Source of the DNA: Desulfosporosinus cupriresistens
GTDB lineage: Bacteria; Bacillota; Desulfitobacteriia; Desulfitobacteriales; Desulfitobacteriaceae
Reading direction: 5' to 3'
Assembly: GCF_001707885.1 (NCBI RefSeq)
Contig: NZ_MASS01000019.1
Span: 1-64,000, forward strand
Length of the DNA stretch: 64,000 nucleotides
Made by a program: the position numbers and the translations under genes. Position 1 is the stretch's first letter, and each line of letters opens with the position of its first letter. Positions 8,408-16,781 of this stretch are shown here, piece by piece. The notes beneath the pieces were generated by a model. That model had not been told where the DNA came from. It saw only the letters and a program-made list of their open reading frames with translations, and did not search any database.

Positions 8408-9688
8408 ATGAATAGTTTACCTAATAAGTTTAAGTTATTTTTTGTAATTGTAACAACCTTAGCCATAATAGTTTTAGGATGGAATATCCTTCATACAAAT
8501 TGGAACAGAATGCTGCTACTTCAACTTTTAATATTTGGGTTTCTCGGAATTGTTAGTGAATCCTTACCCGTTGCCCTACCGAAAGGGGGGTTTGTGACAG
8601 TTAGTTATCCGATTTATCTTTCCGAGCTGATCTTGTTTCCTATAGGAGTGACGCTAACGGCTAGCGCTATGTCAGCTTTGATTATTTTTGGCAAAGTTGC
8701 CTCAGAGGGACCTCTTTATAAGAGAGTGTTTAATGCGTCGCAGTGTGTTTTGTCCTTAGCCGTATCATATAGAGTAATGAACTTTTTTGACCCTCCTTTG
8801 TTTCAAATTAATTCCAGGTTTCTTATATTGTATGTATTAGCCGCTGCTGTTTATATGATTTTAAATGTCACCTTAGTCTCATTCGCCTTGGGAGCGATGT
8901 TGAATAAATCAACTTGGTCAATATGGGTAAATAATTTTCGTTGGTCTGTACCTAACTCCCTCGCACTTATTCCGCTTGGATTTTTATTGGCTTTACTCTA
9001 CAAAAACTGGGGTGTGATGGGACTTCTTCTGCTCTTCATACCACTTCTAGCGTCTCGCCATGCTTTCCAACTTTATGTAGACATGCGAGAAAATTACTTA
9101 AGCACGGTTGAAGCTTTAGTTCAAGCCCTTGAAGCTAAAGATACATACACTAGTGGACATTCAGAAAGAGTTGGGAAACTGGTAGTCGCTATGGCAGAAG
9201 AAATTAAAATGAGTGAAGACAAGATTCAATCTCTTAAATACGCCGCCGTATTACATGATGTAGGAAAGATCGGGGTAAGTGAAATAATCTTGAACAAAGA
9301 GGGTAAGTTACTAGATCCGGAGTGGGACTCCATCCGTAGTCATCCAGTCATTGGGCAAACGATTATTAAAGGTATTAAATTTTTGTTTGATATCGGCAAT
9401 GTAGTTCGCCATCATCACGAACGTTATGATGGGAAAGGATATCCGGATGGAATTCAAGGGAGTGAAATCCCTTTGGAATCTCGGATCATTGCCGTGGCGG
9501 ATACTTATGATGCGATCACTTCGGATCGAAGTTATCGTAAAGGCAGTACACATGAGGAGGCTCTTAAAGAGCTTAAAAGAGTTGCGGGGACACAATTGGA
9601 TCCAGAGATGGTTGAAGTGTTCTGCAAAGTCGTTACCAGTGAATTGACAGCGCGAACGGTCTGTGCTAATCAAGAAACCTTCGCTTAA
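8408..9688 (+). CDS. Membrane HD-GYP domain protein
   Basis: The protein has 426 aa. The N-terminal half (about 1-225) is very hydrophobic, with roughly seven or eight membrane segments resembling a MASE-type sensor. The C-terminal half is an HD-GYP domain: HSGERVG-like HSERVGKLV, HDVGKIG with His283-Asp284, HHHERYDGKGYP from residue 335, and AVADTYDAITSDRSYR. Established knowledge: HD-GYP proteins hydrolyse c-di-GMP or related nucleotides at a metal centre. The residues are intact, so catalysis is likely. The membrane half suggests it senses a signal in or across the membrane. A DUF5317 gene follows. Confidence 0.88.
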   Translation: MNSLPNKFKLFFVIVTTLAIIVLGWNILHTNWNRMLLLQLLIFGFLGIVSESLPVALPKGGFVTVSYPIYLSELILFPIGVTLTASAMSALIIFGKVASEGPLYKRVFNASQCVLSLAVSYRVMNFFDPPLFQINSRFLILYVLAAAVYMILNVTLVSFALGAMLNKSTWSIWVNNFRWSVPNSLALIPLGFLLALLYKNWGVMGLLLLFIPLLASRHAFQLYVDMRENYLSTVEALVQALEAKDTYTSGHSERVGKLVVAMAEEIKMSEDKIQSLKYAAVLHDVGKIGVSEIILNKEGKLLDPEWDSIRSHPVIGQTIIKGIKFLFDIGNVVRHHHERYDGKGYPDGIQGSEIPLESRIIAVADTYDAITSDRSYRKGSTHEEALKELKRVAGTQLDPEMVEVFCKVVTSELTARTVCANQETFA

Positions 9689-9716
9689 TCATTCAGAACA
9701 GCATAAGAGGTGGCAT

Positions 9717-10289
9717 ATGCTCATAGAAACGTTGATCCTCGCTTTTTTCATAAGCCTTATCTGGGGCGGAAAATTAATTCGAATGAGCGAGCTCGTCCTG
9801 CGAGAATTTTGGTTGATTCCTTTGGCTTTATTGATACAGAGTAGCGTTTATTGGGCGGCTGTTCGAGGAATGGGGTTATGTCCGAGTTGGCTTAGTCCGG
9901 TGCTCGATACAGGGTCTTATTTTTTATTATTAATTTTTACTTTGCGCAATAGCTCGCTGCCTGGAATGCGTTGGCTTGCCTTGGGAATTTCGTTTAATAC
10001 TCTCGTTATCGCCTCGAACGGAGGAATAATGCCAGTTGACCCCTTATTTCTTTCGGAGACTAGCCGCAAAGCGTTGCTAGCGGGGCAGGGTACGCATGGA
10101 TTGATGACTTCGACGACACACCTGAGCTACTTAGCAGATCGGTTTTACCTAGATATTCTGGGAATGGATAAACAGTTGTTCAGTGTCGGAGACAGTTTTA
10201 TTGATATTGGCATCTTTCTGTTAGTGTTCAGGACAATGACGAAAAAGCAACCAATTAGAAAATCAACTAATGGATCAATTAATGAATGA
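9717..10289 (+). CDS. DUF5317-family membrane protein
   Basis: This 190-aa hydrophobic protein has about five membrane segments and the motif VIASNGGIMPVDPLFL, which I associate with DUF5317. Its function is not known. The ATG at 9717 is preferred over an upstream frame start at 9663, because AAGAGGTGG lies just ahead and the upstream codons overlap the HD-GYP gene. The 28-base gap to that gene implies one transcript, so it may work with the HD-GYP sensor. Confidence 0.75.
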   Translation: MLIETLILAFFISLIWGGKLIRMSELVLREFWLIPLALLIQSSVYWAAVRGMGLCPSWLSPVLDTGSYFLLLIFTLRNSSLPGMRWLALGISFNTLVIASNGGIMPVDPLFLSETSRKALLAGQGTHGLMTSTTHLSYLADRFYLDILGMDKQLFSVGDSFIDIGIFLLVFRTMTKKQPIRKSTNGSINE

Positions 10290-10322
10290 ATTAATTAATT
10301 TGATGTGTTTATATTTAGCATC

Positions 10323-11075
10323 CTATTCACAGCCTCCTAACAGATCCCGTACCACTTCTCCGGCTATAAGGAGTCCGACAACAGGCGGTACAAAGGATAT
10401 ACTTCCAGGGACTTGGTGTTTTTTCGCACAGCAGGCGTCCTCGCTTGGACAGATTAAATTGGTTTGATCGTTTTCCATGGAGAGTGGAGTGAGTGGAAGA
10501 TCTGAGGTTGATACTACCTTTATTCCTTTAGTGATTCCTTCTTTGCGCAGCAGCTTGCGCATTACTTTAGCGAGCGGGTCTCCGCTAGTCTTGGAGATGT
10601 CTGTGACCTTATAGTTTTCTGCAGTCATGCGGTTTCCAGCTCCCATGCTCGAGATCAAAGGAATATTGCGCAGTAAACATTCTTTCGCTAGATTGACTTT
10701 ACTGGAAACGGTATCGATAGCATCGACGACATAGTCTAGTTTCCGGCCAAGCAAGAGTTCTGCATTAGCGGCGGAATAAAACTCTTTAATGGTTTCAACT
10801 TTAGCCTTCGGATTGATTTCCAAAACCCGACGTTTCATAACCTCAATTTTTGCTTCACCAATGGTTGAGTGGAGGGCATGTAATTGACGGTTGATATTTG
10901 TTATACAAATTTCATCATAGTCAACCAGGATTAAATGACCTACAGCGGCACGTGCTAGTGCTTCCACGGTGAATGAGCCTACCCCTCCAACACCGAAAAT
11001 AATGACTGTGCTCTTGCGGAGCTTTTCTAAACCCTGATTACCGACAAGGAGTTCAGTTCTTGAAAATTCTTGCAT
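10323..11075 (-). CDS. tcdA: tRNA threonylcarbamoyladenosine dehydratase (TcdA/CsdL family)
   Basis: This 250-aa ThiF/E1-like enzyme matches TcdA, which uses ATP to cyclise t6A37 of tRNA to ct6A. It has the nucleotide-binding motif GVGGVGSFTVEALARA, the DYDEICITNINRQ segment typical of E1-like adenylation, DAIDTVSSKV, and cysteine-bearing EDACCAKKH near the C-terminus. The start is the ATG at 11075 because GGGAGG lies just upstream; a TTG four codons earlier overlaps that site. It stands alone, convergent with DUF5317. Confidence 0.9.
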   Translation of the reverse strand: MQEFSRTELLVGNQGLEKLRKSTVIIFGVGGVGSFTVEALARAAVGHLILVDYDEICITNINRQLHALHSTIGEAKIEVMKRRVLEINPKAKVETIKEFYSAANAELLLGRKLDYVVDAIDTVSSKVNLAKECLLRNIPLISSMGAGNRMTAENYKVTDISKTSGDPLAKVMRKLLRKEGITKGIKVVSTSDLPLTPLSMENDQTNLICPSEDACCAKKHQVPGSISFVPPVVGLLIAGEVVRDLLGGCE

Positions 11076-11212
11076 GATGCCTCCCAACTAAGGCTAGAGT
11101 TAGCCAAGTTTCTTTATCCACTTAGACTTTATCATAACCTTAAGTAGAAAAATAGTAACAGTAAAATTGATAGTAAAATGTCGATAATTGACAATAAAAT
11201 AATCAAGGTAAT

Positions 11213-11398
11213 TTGGTTGCAGAAGTTCAAAAAGCCTATATGGAACAGAATGAACGAGATCATGAAAAAATAATCACACATGTTGATAATAAGATCGGCT
11301 TGCATTCTATTATTGTATCGGCAGATGTTCGGGGGTTTGAAGAAAATCAAAAAACTCTTGAGAAAGAAGTCATAGGTATAAAAAGAAAAATGAGATAA
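11213..11398 (+). CDS. Short charged ORF, possibly a gene remnant
   Basis: A TTG-started frame of 61 codons encodes a charged, helical peptide (EQNERDHEKIITHVDNKIG and VRGFEENQKTLEKEV). It looks like the end of a longer coiled-coil protein. No good ribosome site is seen. It ends just before a hairpin terminator. It could be a decayed gene fragment or chance; no family can be named. Confidence 0.3.
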   Translation: MVAEVQKAYMEQNERDHEKIITHVDNKIGLHSIIVSADVRGFEENQKTLEKEVIGIKRKMR

Positions 11399-11401
11399 CC
11401 A

Positions 11402-11433
11402 AAACACTACCCCAAAAACGGGTAGTGTTTTTT
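11402..11433. terminator. Intrinsic terminator after the hydrogenase operon
   Basis: AAACACTACCC (11402-11412) pairs with GGGTAGTGTTT (11420-11430) around a short A-rich loop. There are T runs on both strands, so it can end the minus-strand hydrogenase transcript and any plus-strand transcript. Confidence 0.8.
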
Positions 11434-11448
11434 CATTTAAATCCAACC

Positions 11449-13191
11449 TTATATTTTCTTACGCTGAGTATAGCTGGTATGTAACAATTCATGTGCCATT
11501 TCTCCGTAAGGTTCGCCAATGAAATCCTTATACAGAGCGAGAACAGCTGGGTTTTCATGCGACTTACGCAAGGGCTTAGAGCGGTCTTCCTGATAAATGG
11601 CGTTGGCCCGGGCTTTAAGAATTTCAACATTTCCATGGTGATAAGGTTGTCCACCACCACCGATGCATCCCCCAGGGCAGGCCATAATCTCAATCGCGTC
11701 GTAATGAGCTTCCCCAGTCTGTATTTTTTCCAGAATATATCGGGCATGTCCCAGGCCATGCGTTACCGCAACCCGAAAATCGCGCCCAGCAATTGGAATA
11801 ACCGCTTCCTTAATTCCATCCATTCCTCGGAGAGCTTCAAACTCCACTTTTTCCAGAGTTTCGCCGGTTAGCACCTCGTAAGCAGTGCGCAGGGCTGCTT
11901 CGAGGACTCCACCTGTTGTCCCGAAAATTACAGCAGCACCGGTTGATTCACCTAAGGGGTGATCAAACTCTTCATCTTTGAGGTTAGTAAAATGAATACC
12001 AGCTTCTCTAATCATGCGAGCCAGTTCTCGGGTGGTGATGACAATGTCTACATCCGGGGTTACTGGGTCTTGTCCCAGCTCCGGGCGAGCAGCTTCGTAT
12101 TTTTTGGCTATGCAAGGCATAATTGAAACAACGGTGATTTTCTGAGGATCGATCCCATAGGTCTTTGCATAATAGCTTTTGGTCAAGACTCCGAGCATTT
12201 GGTGGGGAGATTTACAGGTCGAAGGGATGTCCAATAGATCCGGAAATTGATGTTCAAAGAATTTGACCCAGGCTGGACAGCAGCTGGTCAGGATCGGTAA
12301 CCGTCCACCGTGTTTTAGGCGATGAACCAGCTCTGAGGCTTCTTCCATGATCGTCACATCCGCTGCAAAATCTGTATCGAATACACGGTCGAAACCGAGT
12401 CGCCGCAAAGCGGCAACCATTTTGCCGGTAACGATTGTTCCCGGTTCTAAACCAAATCCTTCTCCAAGAGCGACCCGTACGGCTGGAGCTGTTTGCACTA
12501 CAACGAAACGTGAGGGATCACTAAGGGCTTTCCAAACCTTGTCGACTTGATCCAGCTCCATCAAAGCCCCAGTGGGGCATACTGCGACACATTGTCCACA
12601 GAAGGTACAAGAGGTATCATGCTGAGGTAAATCAAAGGCGGTCTTAACAACCGTTTCGAAACCGCGCCCCACCGCAGAGAAAACACCAACTGTCTGAACC
12701 TCGTTGCACATTGTTTCACAGCGGCGGCAGCGAATGCATTTGTTTGGATCCCTGATAATAGCTAAACTCGATTTATCAATCTCATACTCAGATTCTTCAC
12801 CTTCGTAGGAAATATTGCGCACTCCCAAATCTGCAGCGAGGGCTTGAAGGTCACAGTCCAGATTTTTTGAACAGGTTAAACATGACTTAGGATGGTCAGA
12901 CAGTAGGAGTTCAACCATTGTCCGTCTTCCTTGGATGGCACGTGGTGTATCTGTTTTTACAATCATCCCACTAAACACAGGAGTTGAACAAGCGGGAGCC
13001 AAATTACGCCGTCCTTCAACTTCAACCACACAGACTCGGCAAGAAGCAATGTGATTGTTCATGTTCATTTCATGAAGGTTGAGGTAGCATAAGGTCGGAA
13101 TGTCAATATTTACGGTGCGGGCTGCATCTAAAATGGACATTCCTTCAGGTACGGAAAGGGGTATATCATTGATGGTCAGTTGTATATCCAT
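11449..13191 (-). CDS. hydA: [FeFe]-hydrogenase catalytic subunit HydA (HndD-like)
   Basis: This 580-aa catalytic subunit interconverts protons and H2. In order it has a NuoG-like [2Fe-2S] domain (cysteines around 37-64), a His-Cys3 [4Fe-4S] site (HPKSCLTCSKNLDC), two [4Fe-4S] motifs (CIRCRRCETMC and CTFCGQCVAVCP), and the H-cluster domain with TSCCPAW near residue 300, MPCIAKKYE near 357 and MACPGGCIGGGGQP near 502. All H-cluster ligands are present. With HydB and HydC upstream it forms a trimeric enzyme of the kind that is often electron-bifurcating (NAD(P)H plus ferredoxin). Its length fits HndD better than the longer Thermotoga HydA. AAAGGAGG precedes the ATG. Confidence 0.95.
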   Translation of the reverse strand: MDIQLTINDIPLSVPEGMSILDAARTVNIDIPTLCYLNLHEMNMNNHIASCRVCVVEVEGRRNLAPACSTPVFSGMIVKTDTPRAIQGRRTMVELLLSDHPKSCLTCSKNLDCDLQALAADLGVRNISYEGEESEYEIDKSSLAIIRDPNKCIRCRRCETMCNEVQTVGVFSAVGRGFETVVKTAFDLPQHDTSCTFCGQCVAVCPTGALMELDQVDKVWKALSDPSRFVVVQTAPAVRVALGEGFGLEPGTIVTGKMVAALRRLGFDRVFDTDFAADVTIMEEASELVHRLKHGGRLPILTSCCPAWVKFFEHQFPDLLDIPSTCKSPHQMLGVLTKSYYAKTYGIDPQKITVVSIMPCIAKKYEAARPELGQDPVTPDVDIVITTRELARMIREAGIHFTNLKDEEFDHPLGESTGAAVIFGTTGGVLEAALRTAYEVLTGETLEKVEFEALRGMDGIKEAVIPIAGRDFRVAVTHGLGHARYILEKIQTGEAHYDAIEIMACPGGCIGGGGQPYHHGNVEILKARANAIYQEDRSKPLRKSHENPAVLALYKDFIGEPYGEMAHELLHTSYTQRKKI

Positions 13192-13206
13192 ATAGAGTCC
13201 TCCTTT

Positions 13207-13350
13207 AAAGCAAACTTAGCTGGCGCTCACACACACACACACACACAAAGACACAGTCTTCGCACGAATTACCCCTTCTTGCAGACACAGTCTTCGCACG
13301 AATTAGCCTTCTTGCAGCTTGCGAAAGCGGCCGCCTAGTTGCACTTATGC
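13207..13350 (-). repeat. Dispersed mosaic repeat, copy D, with (CA)10
   Basis: On the minus strand this reads GCATAAGTGCAACTAGGCGG, then two TGCAAGAAGG...GTGCGAAGACTGTGTCT-type modules. A 20-base (TG)n tract follows ((CA)10 at 13228-13247 on the plus strand), then GCGCCAGCTAAGTTT. It fills the gap between hydB and hydA in the direction of transcription and ends directly against the hydA ribosome site. Confidence 0.8.
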
Positions 13351-13384
13351 CCACGCATTCTAATAAGAAGGGTACAGGGGTACC

Positions 13385-15271
13385 TTAGTGGTGGATAATA
13401 GCACCGGTGACACGGCATTGCTCCATGCATGCTCCACAATTTAGGCAACGTTCTTCGTCAATAACGTGACGTTCCTTGGCCGTGCCGGTGATACAATTAG
13501 CAGGGCATTTCTTGGCGCAAAGGGTACATCCTATGCAATTTTCGGTGATGTGATACTTTAATAAGCTTTTACAAACGCCCGCTGGGCAGGTTTTGTCGAG
13601 GATATGAGCCAGGTACTCGTCACGGAAATACTCTATCGTGGACAGAATAGGATTGGGAGCAGTTTGTCCTAGCCCGCAAAGGGAGGTGTCCTTAATGATT
13701 TTGCCCAGCTTTTCTAGTTTATCCAGATCATCTAACGTCCCTTTGCCTTCCGTTATTTTCGTTAGAATTTCATGAAGACGTTTAGTGCCGACCCTGCAAG
13801 CAGTACAGCGTCCACAGGATTCGTCCACAGAAAACTCCAGGAAGAATTTAGCAATATTGACCATACAATCACTTTCATCCATGACAATGAGTCCGCCGGA
13901 GCCCATCATCGAGCCAATTGCGGCTAAGGATTCATAATCAATGGGGGTATCTAAATACTTGGACGGAATACAACCGCCAGAAGGGCCTCCGGTTTGTGCG
14001 GCTTTAAACGTCTTATGTCGTTTGATTCCGCCGCCCATGTTAAAGATAATTTGCCGGAGGGTTGTCCCCATGGGGACTTCCACAAGTCCAACATTTTGAA
14101 CCTTACCTGCTAAGGCGAACACTTTTGTTCCTTTGCTTTTTTCCGTCCCGATACTGGCGAACCAATCCGCTCCCTTGAGAATGATAGGTGGGACATTGGC
14201 CAGTGTTTCCACATTATTGACACAAGTTGGTTTCCCCCATAGCCCTTTTTCGGCAGGGAAGGGCGGTTTGACAGAAGGTTCCCCTCTAGCCCCTTCGATG
14301 GAATGCATCAGAGAGGTTTCCTCACCGCAGACAAAGGCCCCGGCACCGTATTTAAGCTCAATGTCAAAACAAAAATTACTGCCTAAAATCCCTTTCCCAA
14401 GCAACCCATAGTCCCGAGCTTGCCCTATGGCAATTTGCAAACGGCGAATAGCTGCTGGGTATTCTGCCCGGACATAGATAAAGCCATGGCTAGCCCCGAT
14501 CGCAGAGCCCGCAATGAGCATGCCTTCTAAAACGCTATGGGGGTCGCCTTCTAATATGGAGCGGTCCATAAAGGCGCCCGGATCTCCTTCATCGGCATTA
14601 CAAATGATATATCGTTGTTTGGCTTCGCTTTTATGTGTTAATTCCCATTTTAAACCAGTAGGAAATCCGCCGCCACCTCGCCCTCTCAGACCGCTTTTTT
14701 TAATCAAGTCGATGACTTCGAGAGGGTTCCTATTAAGAAGGACGCTAGCCAAGGCCTGGTAGCCGTCGGCAGCGATATATTCAAGAATGTTTTCAGGGGC
14801 AATATAGCCAACGTTACGGAGAGCAATGCGAAGTTGGCCCTGATAAAAGGGGAGGTCAGCAGCAAAACGTTTTTTAGTACTCGGCTCCATAAAAAGAAGG
14901 CGTTCGACCTGGTTTCCCTGAATAAAATGCTCTTCTATTATGACTGCCACGTCTGGGGCGGAAACCTCACAGTAGGTTGTGTTGTCAGGGTGAATCTCAA
15001 TCATTGGCCCCTTTTCGCAAAAACCAAAACAGCCCGGTTGGAAAACTTTAACCTGTTCGGATAAACCTCGTCGGTTCAGTTCCTCTTCAAGGAGCTCAGC
15101 GATTTTGGGACTGCCTGAAGAGTGGCAACCGGGCCCGCCACAGACCAAAACATTTCTGGGCATGCCTAGAGCATCTTTTGTCGTGACAGGGTGTGTTAGG
15201 CGGCGGTTTTCAAGGAGAACGTGGTTTTGCATTTTCAGCGCATTCAGTTCATTGATACTTGTTAGTTTCAT
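13385..15271 (-). CDS. hydB: Hydrogenase NADH-binding flavoprotein subunit HydB (NuoF-like)
   Basis: This 628-aa subunit takes electrons from NAD(P)H through FMN. An N-terminal thioredoxin-like [2Fe-2S] domain (about 40-130, CGGPGCHSSGS and CFGFCEKGP) is fused to a NuoF core with the nucleotide/FMN loop GRGGGGFPTGLKWE, GAGAFVCGEETSL and the [4Fe-4S] site ESCGRCTACRVG. Two C-terminal [4Fe-4S] motifs follow (CIGCTLCAKKCP and CLNCGACMEQC). This layout is typical of HydB/HndC. The ATG at 15271 is preferred; a GTG four codons upstream abuts the AAAGGAAG site. Confidence 0.94.
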   Translation of the reverse strand: MKLTSINELNALKMQNHVLLENRRLTHPVTTKDALGMPRNVLVCGGPGCHSSGSPKIAELLEEELNRRGLSEQVKVFQPGCFGFCEKGPMIEIHPDNTTYCEVSAPDVAVIIEEHFIQGNQVERLLFMEPSTKKRFAADLPFYQGQLRIALRNVGYIAPENILEYIAADGYQALASVLLNRNPLEVIDLIKKSGLRGRGGGGFPTGLKWELTHKSEAKQRYIICNADEGDPGAFMDRSILEGDPHSVLEGMLIAGSAIGASHGFIYVRAEYPAAIRRLQIAIGQARDYGLLGKGILGSNFCFDIELKYGAGAFVCGEETSLMHSIEGARGEPSVKPPFPAEKGLWGKPTCVNNVETLANVPPIILKGADWFASIGTEKSKGTKVFALAGKVQNVGLVEVPMGTTLRQIIFNMGGGIKRHKTFKAAQTGGPSGGCIPSKYLDTPIDYESLAAIGSMMGSGGLIVMDESDCMVNIAKFFLEFSVDESCGRCTACRVGTKRLHEILTKITEGKGTLDDLDKLEKLGKIIKDTSLCGLGQTAPNPILSTIEYFRDEYLAHILDKTCPAGVCKSLLKYHITENCIGCTLCAKKCPANCITGTAKERHVIDEERCLNCGACMEQCRVTGAIIHH

Positions 15272-15331
15272 TTGCGGCTTCACTTCCTTTGATGATGGTA
15301 CTTATTCGAAGCTCGAGTTTGAGTACACGTT

Positions 15332-15853
15332 TCAAGTCTCGGGCATTGCGCTTTGCGTCTCGGGCACCGCTTCAAGGCGATACTTTTCTAGGATCTGCCT
15401 AATCTCTTCCGGTTCATGAAGTCGTCCGTAGACCTTTCCATCGATCATCATGACGGGGGCCAGTCCACACGCTCCAATACAGCGTAGTGAATCTAAGGAA
15501 AAAAGATTGTCTTCGGTGGTTTGTCCAGTTTTAATCCCCAACTGTTTTTCTAATTCGGCCTGTAGTTTCTCAGCACCTCGTACAAAACAGGCGGTGCCCA
15601 TACATACATTAATAACGTGTTTCCCCCGGGGTTTCATAGTAAAAAAGGAGTAGAAACTCACGACCCCGTAGACTTTGGCGGAAGGGATGTCAAGTTTTTG
15701 AGCGATATGCCACTGCAACTTGTCGGGCAGGTATCCGAAGAGCTCTTGAGCTTGATGCAGGATTCCGATAAGGTTTTCCTTTTTATAGGGGAGTGTGTCG
15801 ATATACTCATCAAGTTGGCGATAGGGGTCTTTGATTGAGGCGTTGTCACACAT
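15332..15853 (-). CDS. hydC: Hydrogenase subunit HydC (NuoE-like, [2Fe-2S])
   Basis: This 173-aa NuoE-like subunit has a helical N-terminal part (NLIGILHQAQELFGYLP) and a thioredoxin-like [2Fe-2S] domain with ligands in CMGTACFVRG and CIGACGLAPVMM. It is the first gene of the hydC-hydB-hydA operon. AAAGGAGG lies six bases before the ATG. The gap to hydB is about 60 bases. The operon order matches known trimeric [FeFe]-hydrogenases. Confidence 0.94.
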   Translation of the reverse strand: MCDNASIKDPYRQLDEYIDTLPYKKENLIGILHQAQELFGYLPDKLQWHIAQKLDIPSAKVYGVVSFYSFFTMKPRGKHVINVCMGTACFVRGAEKLQAELEKQLGIKTGQTTEDNLFSLDSLRCIGACGLAPVMMIDGKVYGRLHEPEEIRQILEKYRLEAVPETQSAMPET

Positions 15854-16183
15854 GGGAATCCTCCTTTATCAATAACTGTTGTTTACTATTCCCAATGTTA
15901 TATGAATTTACGTATACATCTCAGAGTATCCGACAAAATAATATTGAATGATTCTCCAGTGAGGTTACTCTTAAGAATTAAATCTAGTACGCTGGTAGGA
16001 ATACCGAACGGTTGCTCGTTCAAGCGGACACCCCAAAATAAAATACATTGGTAACCTAAGGGAATGATGAAATGAGGAATAAAGACTCAGACTCCTAATG
16101 CGAGACTGAGTCTTTTGAGTTAAGGGTGGGGGGAGTGGACTAAAAGACTAAAGACTTAATGACTAATATAGAAGAGATACTTA
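15854..16183. other. Divergent intergenic region, hydC and marR
   Basis: This region must hold the hydC promoter, but no clear -35/-10 pair was found on the minus strand. It contains a 10-bp hairpin at 16081-16115 with T runs on both strands. The stretch near 15990-16030 has a small inverted repeat (GAAC...GTTC). No gene is seen. Confidence 0.5.
16081..16115. terminator. Terminator-like hairpin in a divergent region
   Basis: AAAGACTCAG (16081-16090) pairs perfectly with CTGAGTCTTT (16106-16115). The hairpin is symmetric, so it could act on either strand. No gene runs into it, so it may be an attenuator in the hydC leader or a relic. Confidence 0.5.
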
Positions 16184-16213
16184 TTGACATAAACTATTTA
16201 TGGTACTTATAAT
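16184..16213 (+). promoter_or_regulatory. SigA-type promoter of marR-MFS operon
   Basis: TTGACA at 16184-16189 and TATAAT at 16208-16213 are both perfect consensus hexamers, 18 bases apart. The start point would fall near 16220, at the edge of the candidate operator. Confidence 0.85.
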
Positions 16214-16224
16214 AAATCGTGGTT

Positions 16225-16239
16225 GAGGTTGCAACACTC
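16225..16239 (+). promoter_or_regulatory. Candidate MarR operator
   Basis: GAGGTTGCAACACTC is a near-palindrome around GTTGCAAC and overlaps the predicted transcript start. MarR proteins commonly repress their own operon from such sites. This assignment is an inference from position and symmetry. Confidence 0.45.
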
Positions 16240-16262
16240 TCACCATTAAAGGAGTGATACTA

Positions 16263-16733
16263 GTGATCAAGGAAAAAGAAGTTGCTCTTATGGAAGAGAC
16301 TGACCATTTATTCAGAATGGTTTGGAAGAAATATCAATGTTTTCTGATGCCTGAAGAGAGTGACTTATCCATGCATCAGATGATGTTCTTAAAATATCTA
16401 GAATGTAGCGGAACCTGTACACCGTCGGACATTGCCCAACAGTTCGGTATTACGTTGGGGGCAGTCACAGGATTTGTGGATCGCCTTCATAAATTAGGCC
16501 TCATTACACGGATCCGTAGCGAGGAAGATCGCCGAATGGTCTTAATCCAACTTTCGCCTAAGGGAATTGAGCCATTAAAATCCTTCGAGAAAGAAAGAAA
16601 AACAAAGTTCGCGCGCATTTATGAGAAGCTCGATGCTAATCAGGTGAGCGAACTAAATAGGTCCTTAGAACAGCTGAACATTGTGTTAGAAGATTTAGCT
16701 CTCCAAAAAGGGGACGATCAGATACCTTGTTAA
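16263..16733 (+). CDS. MarR-family transcriptional regulator
   Basis: This 156-aa winged-helix regulator has the HTH region CTPSDIAQQFGITLGAVTGF (about residues 60-80) and the wing LITRIRSEEDRRMVLIQLS, both typical of MarR. GTG at 16263 is chosen because AAAGGAG at 16248-16254 is 8 bases upstream; another GTG at 16254 overlaps that site. The gene is followed after 48 bases by an MFS exporter, which it probably controls together with itself. The inducer is unknown. Confidence 0.88.
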   Translation: MIKEKEVALMEETDHLFRMVWKKYQCFLMPEESDLSMHQMMFLKYLECSGTCTPSDIAQQFGITLGAVTGFVDRLHKLGLITRIRSEEDRRMVLIQLSPKGIEPLKSFEKERKTKFARIYEKLDANQVSELNRSLEQLNIVLEDLALQKGDDQIPC

Positions 16734-16781
16734 GGCTGATTTCAGAGAGAAAATGATATAAATGATAGGAGCTTAATCGGA

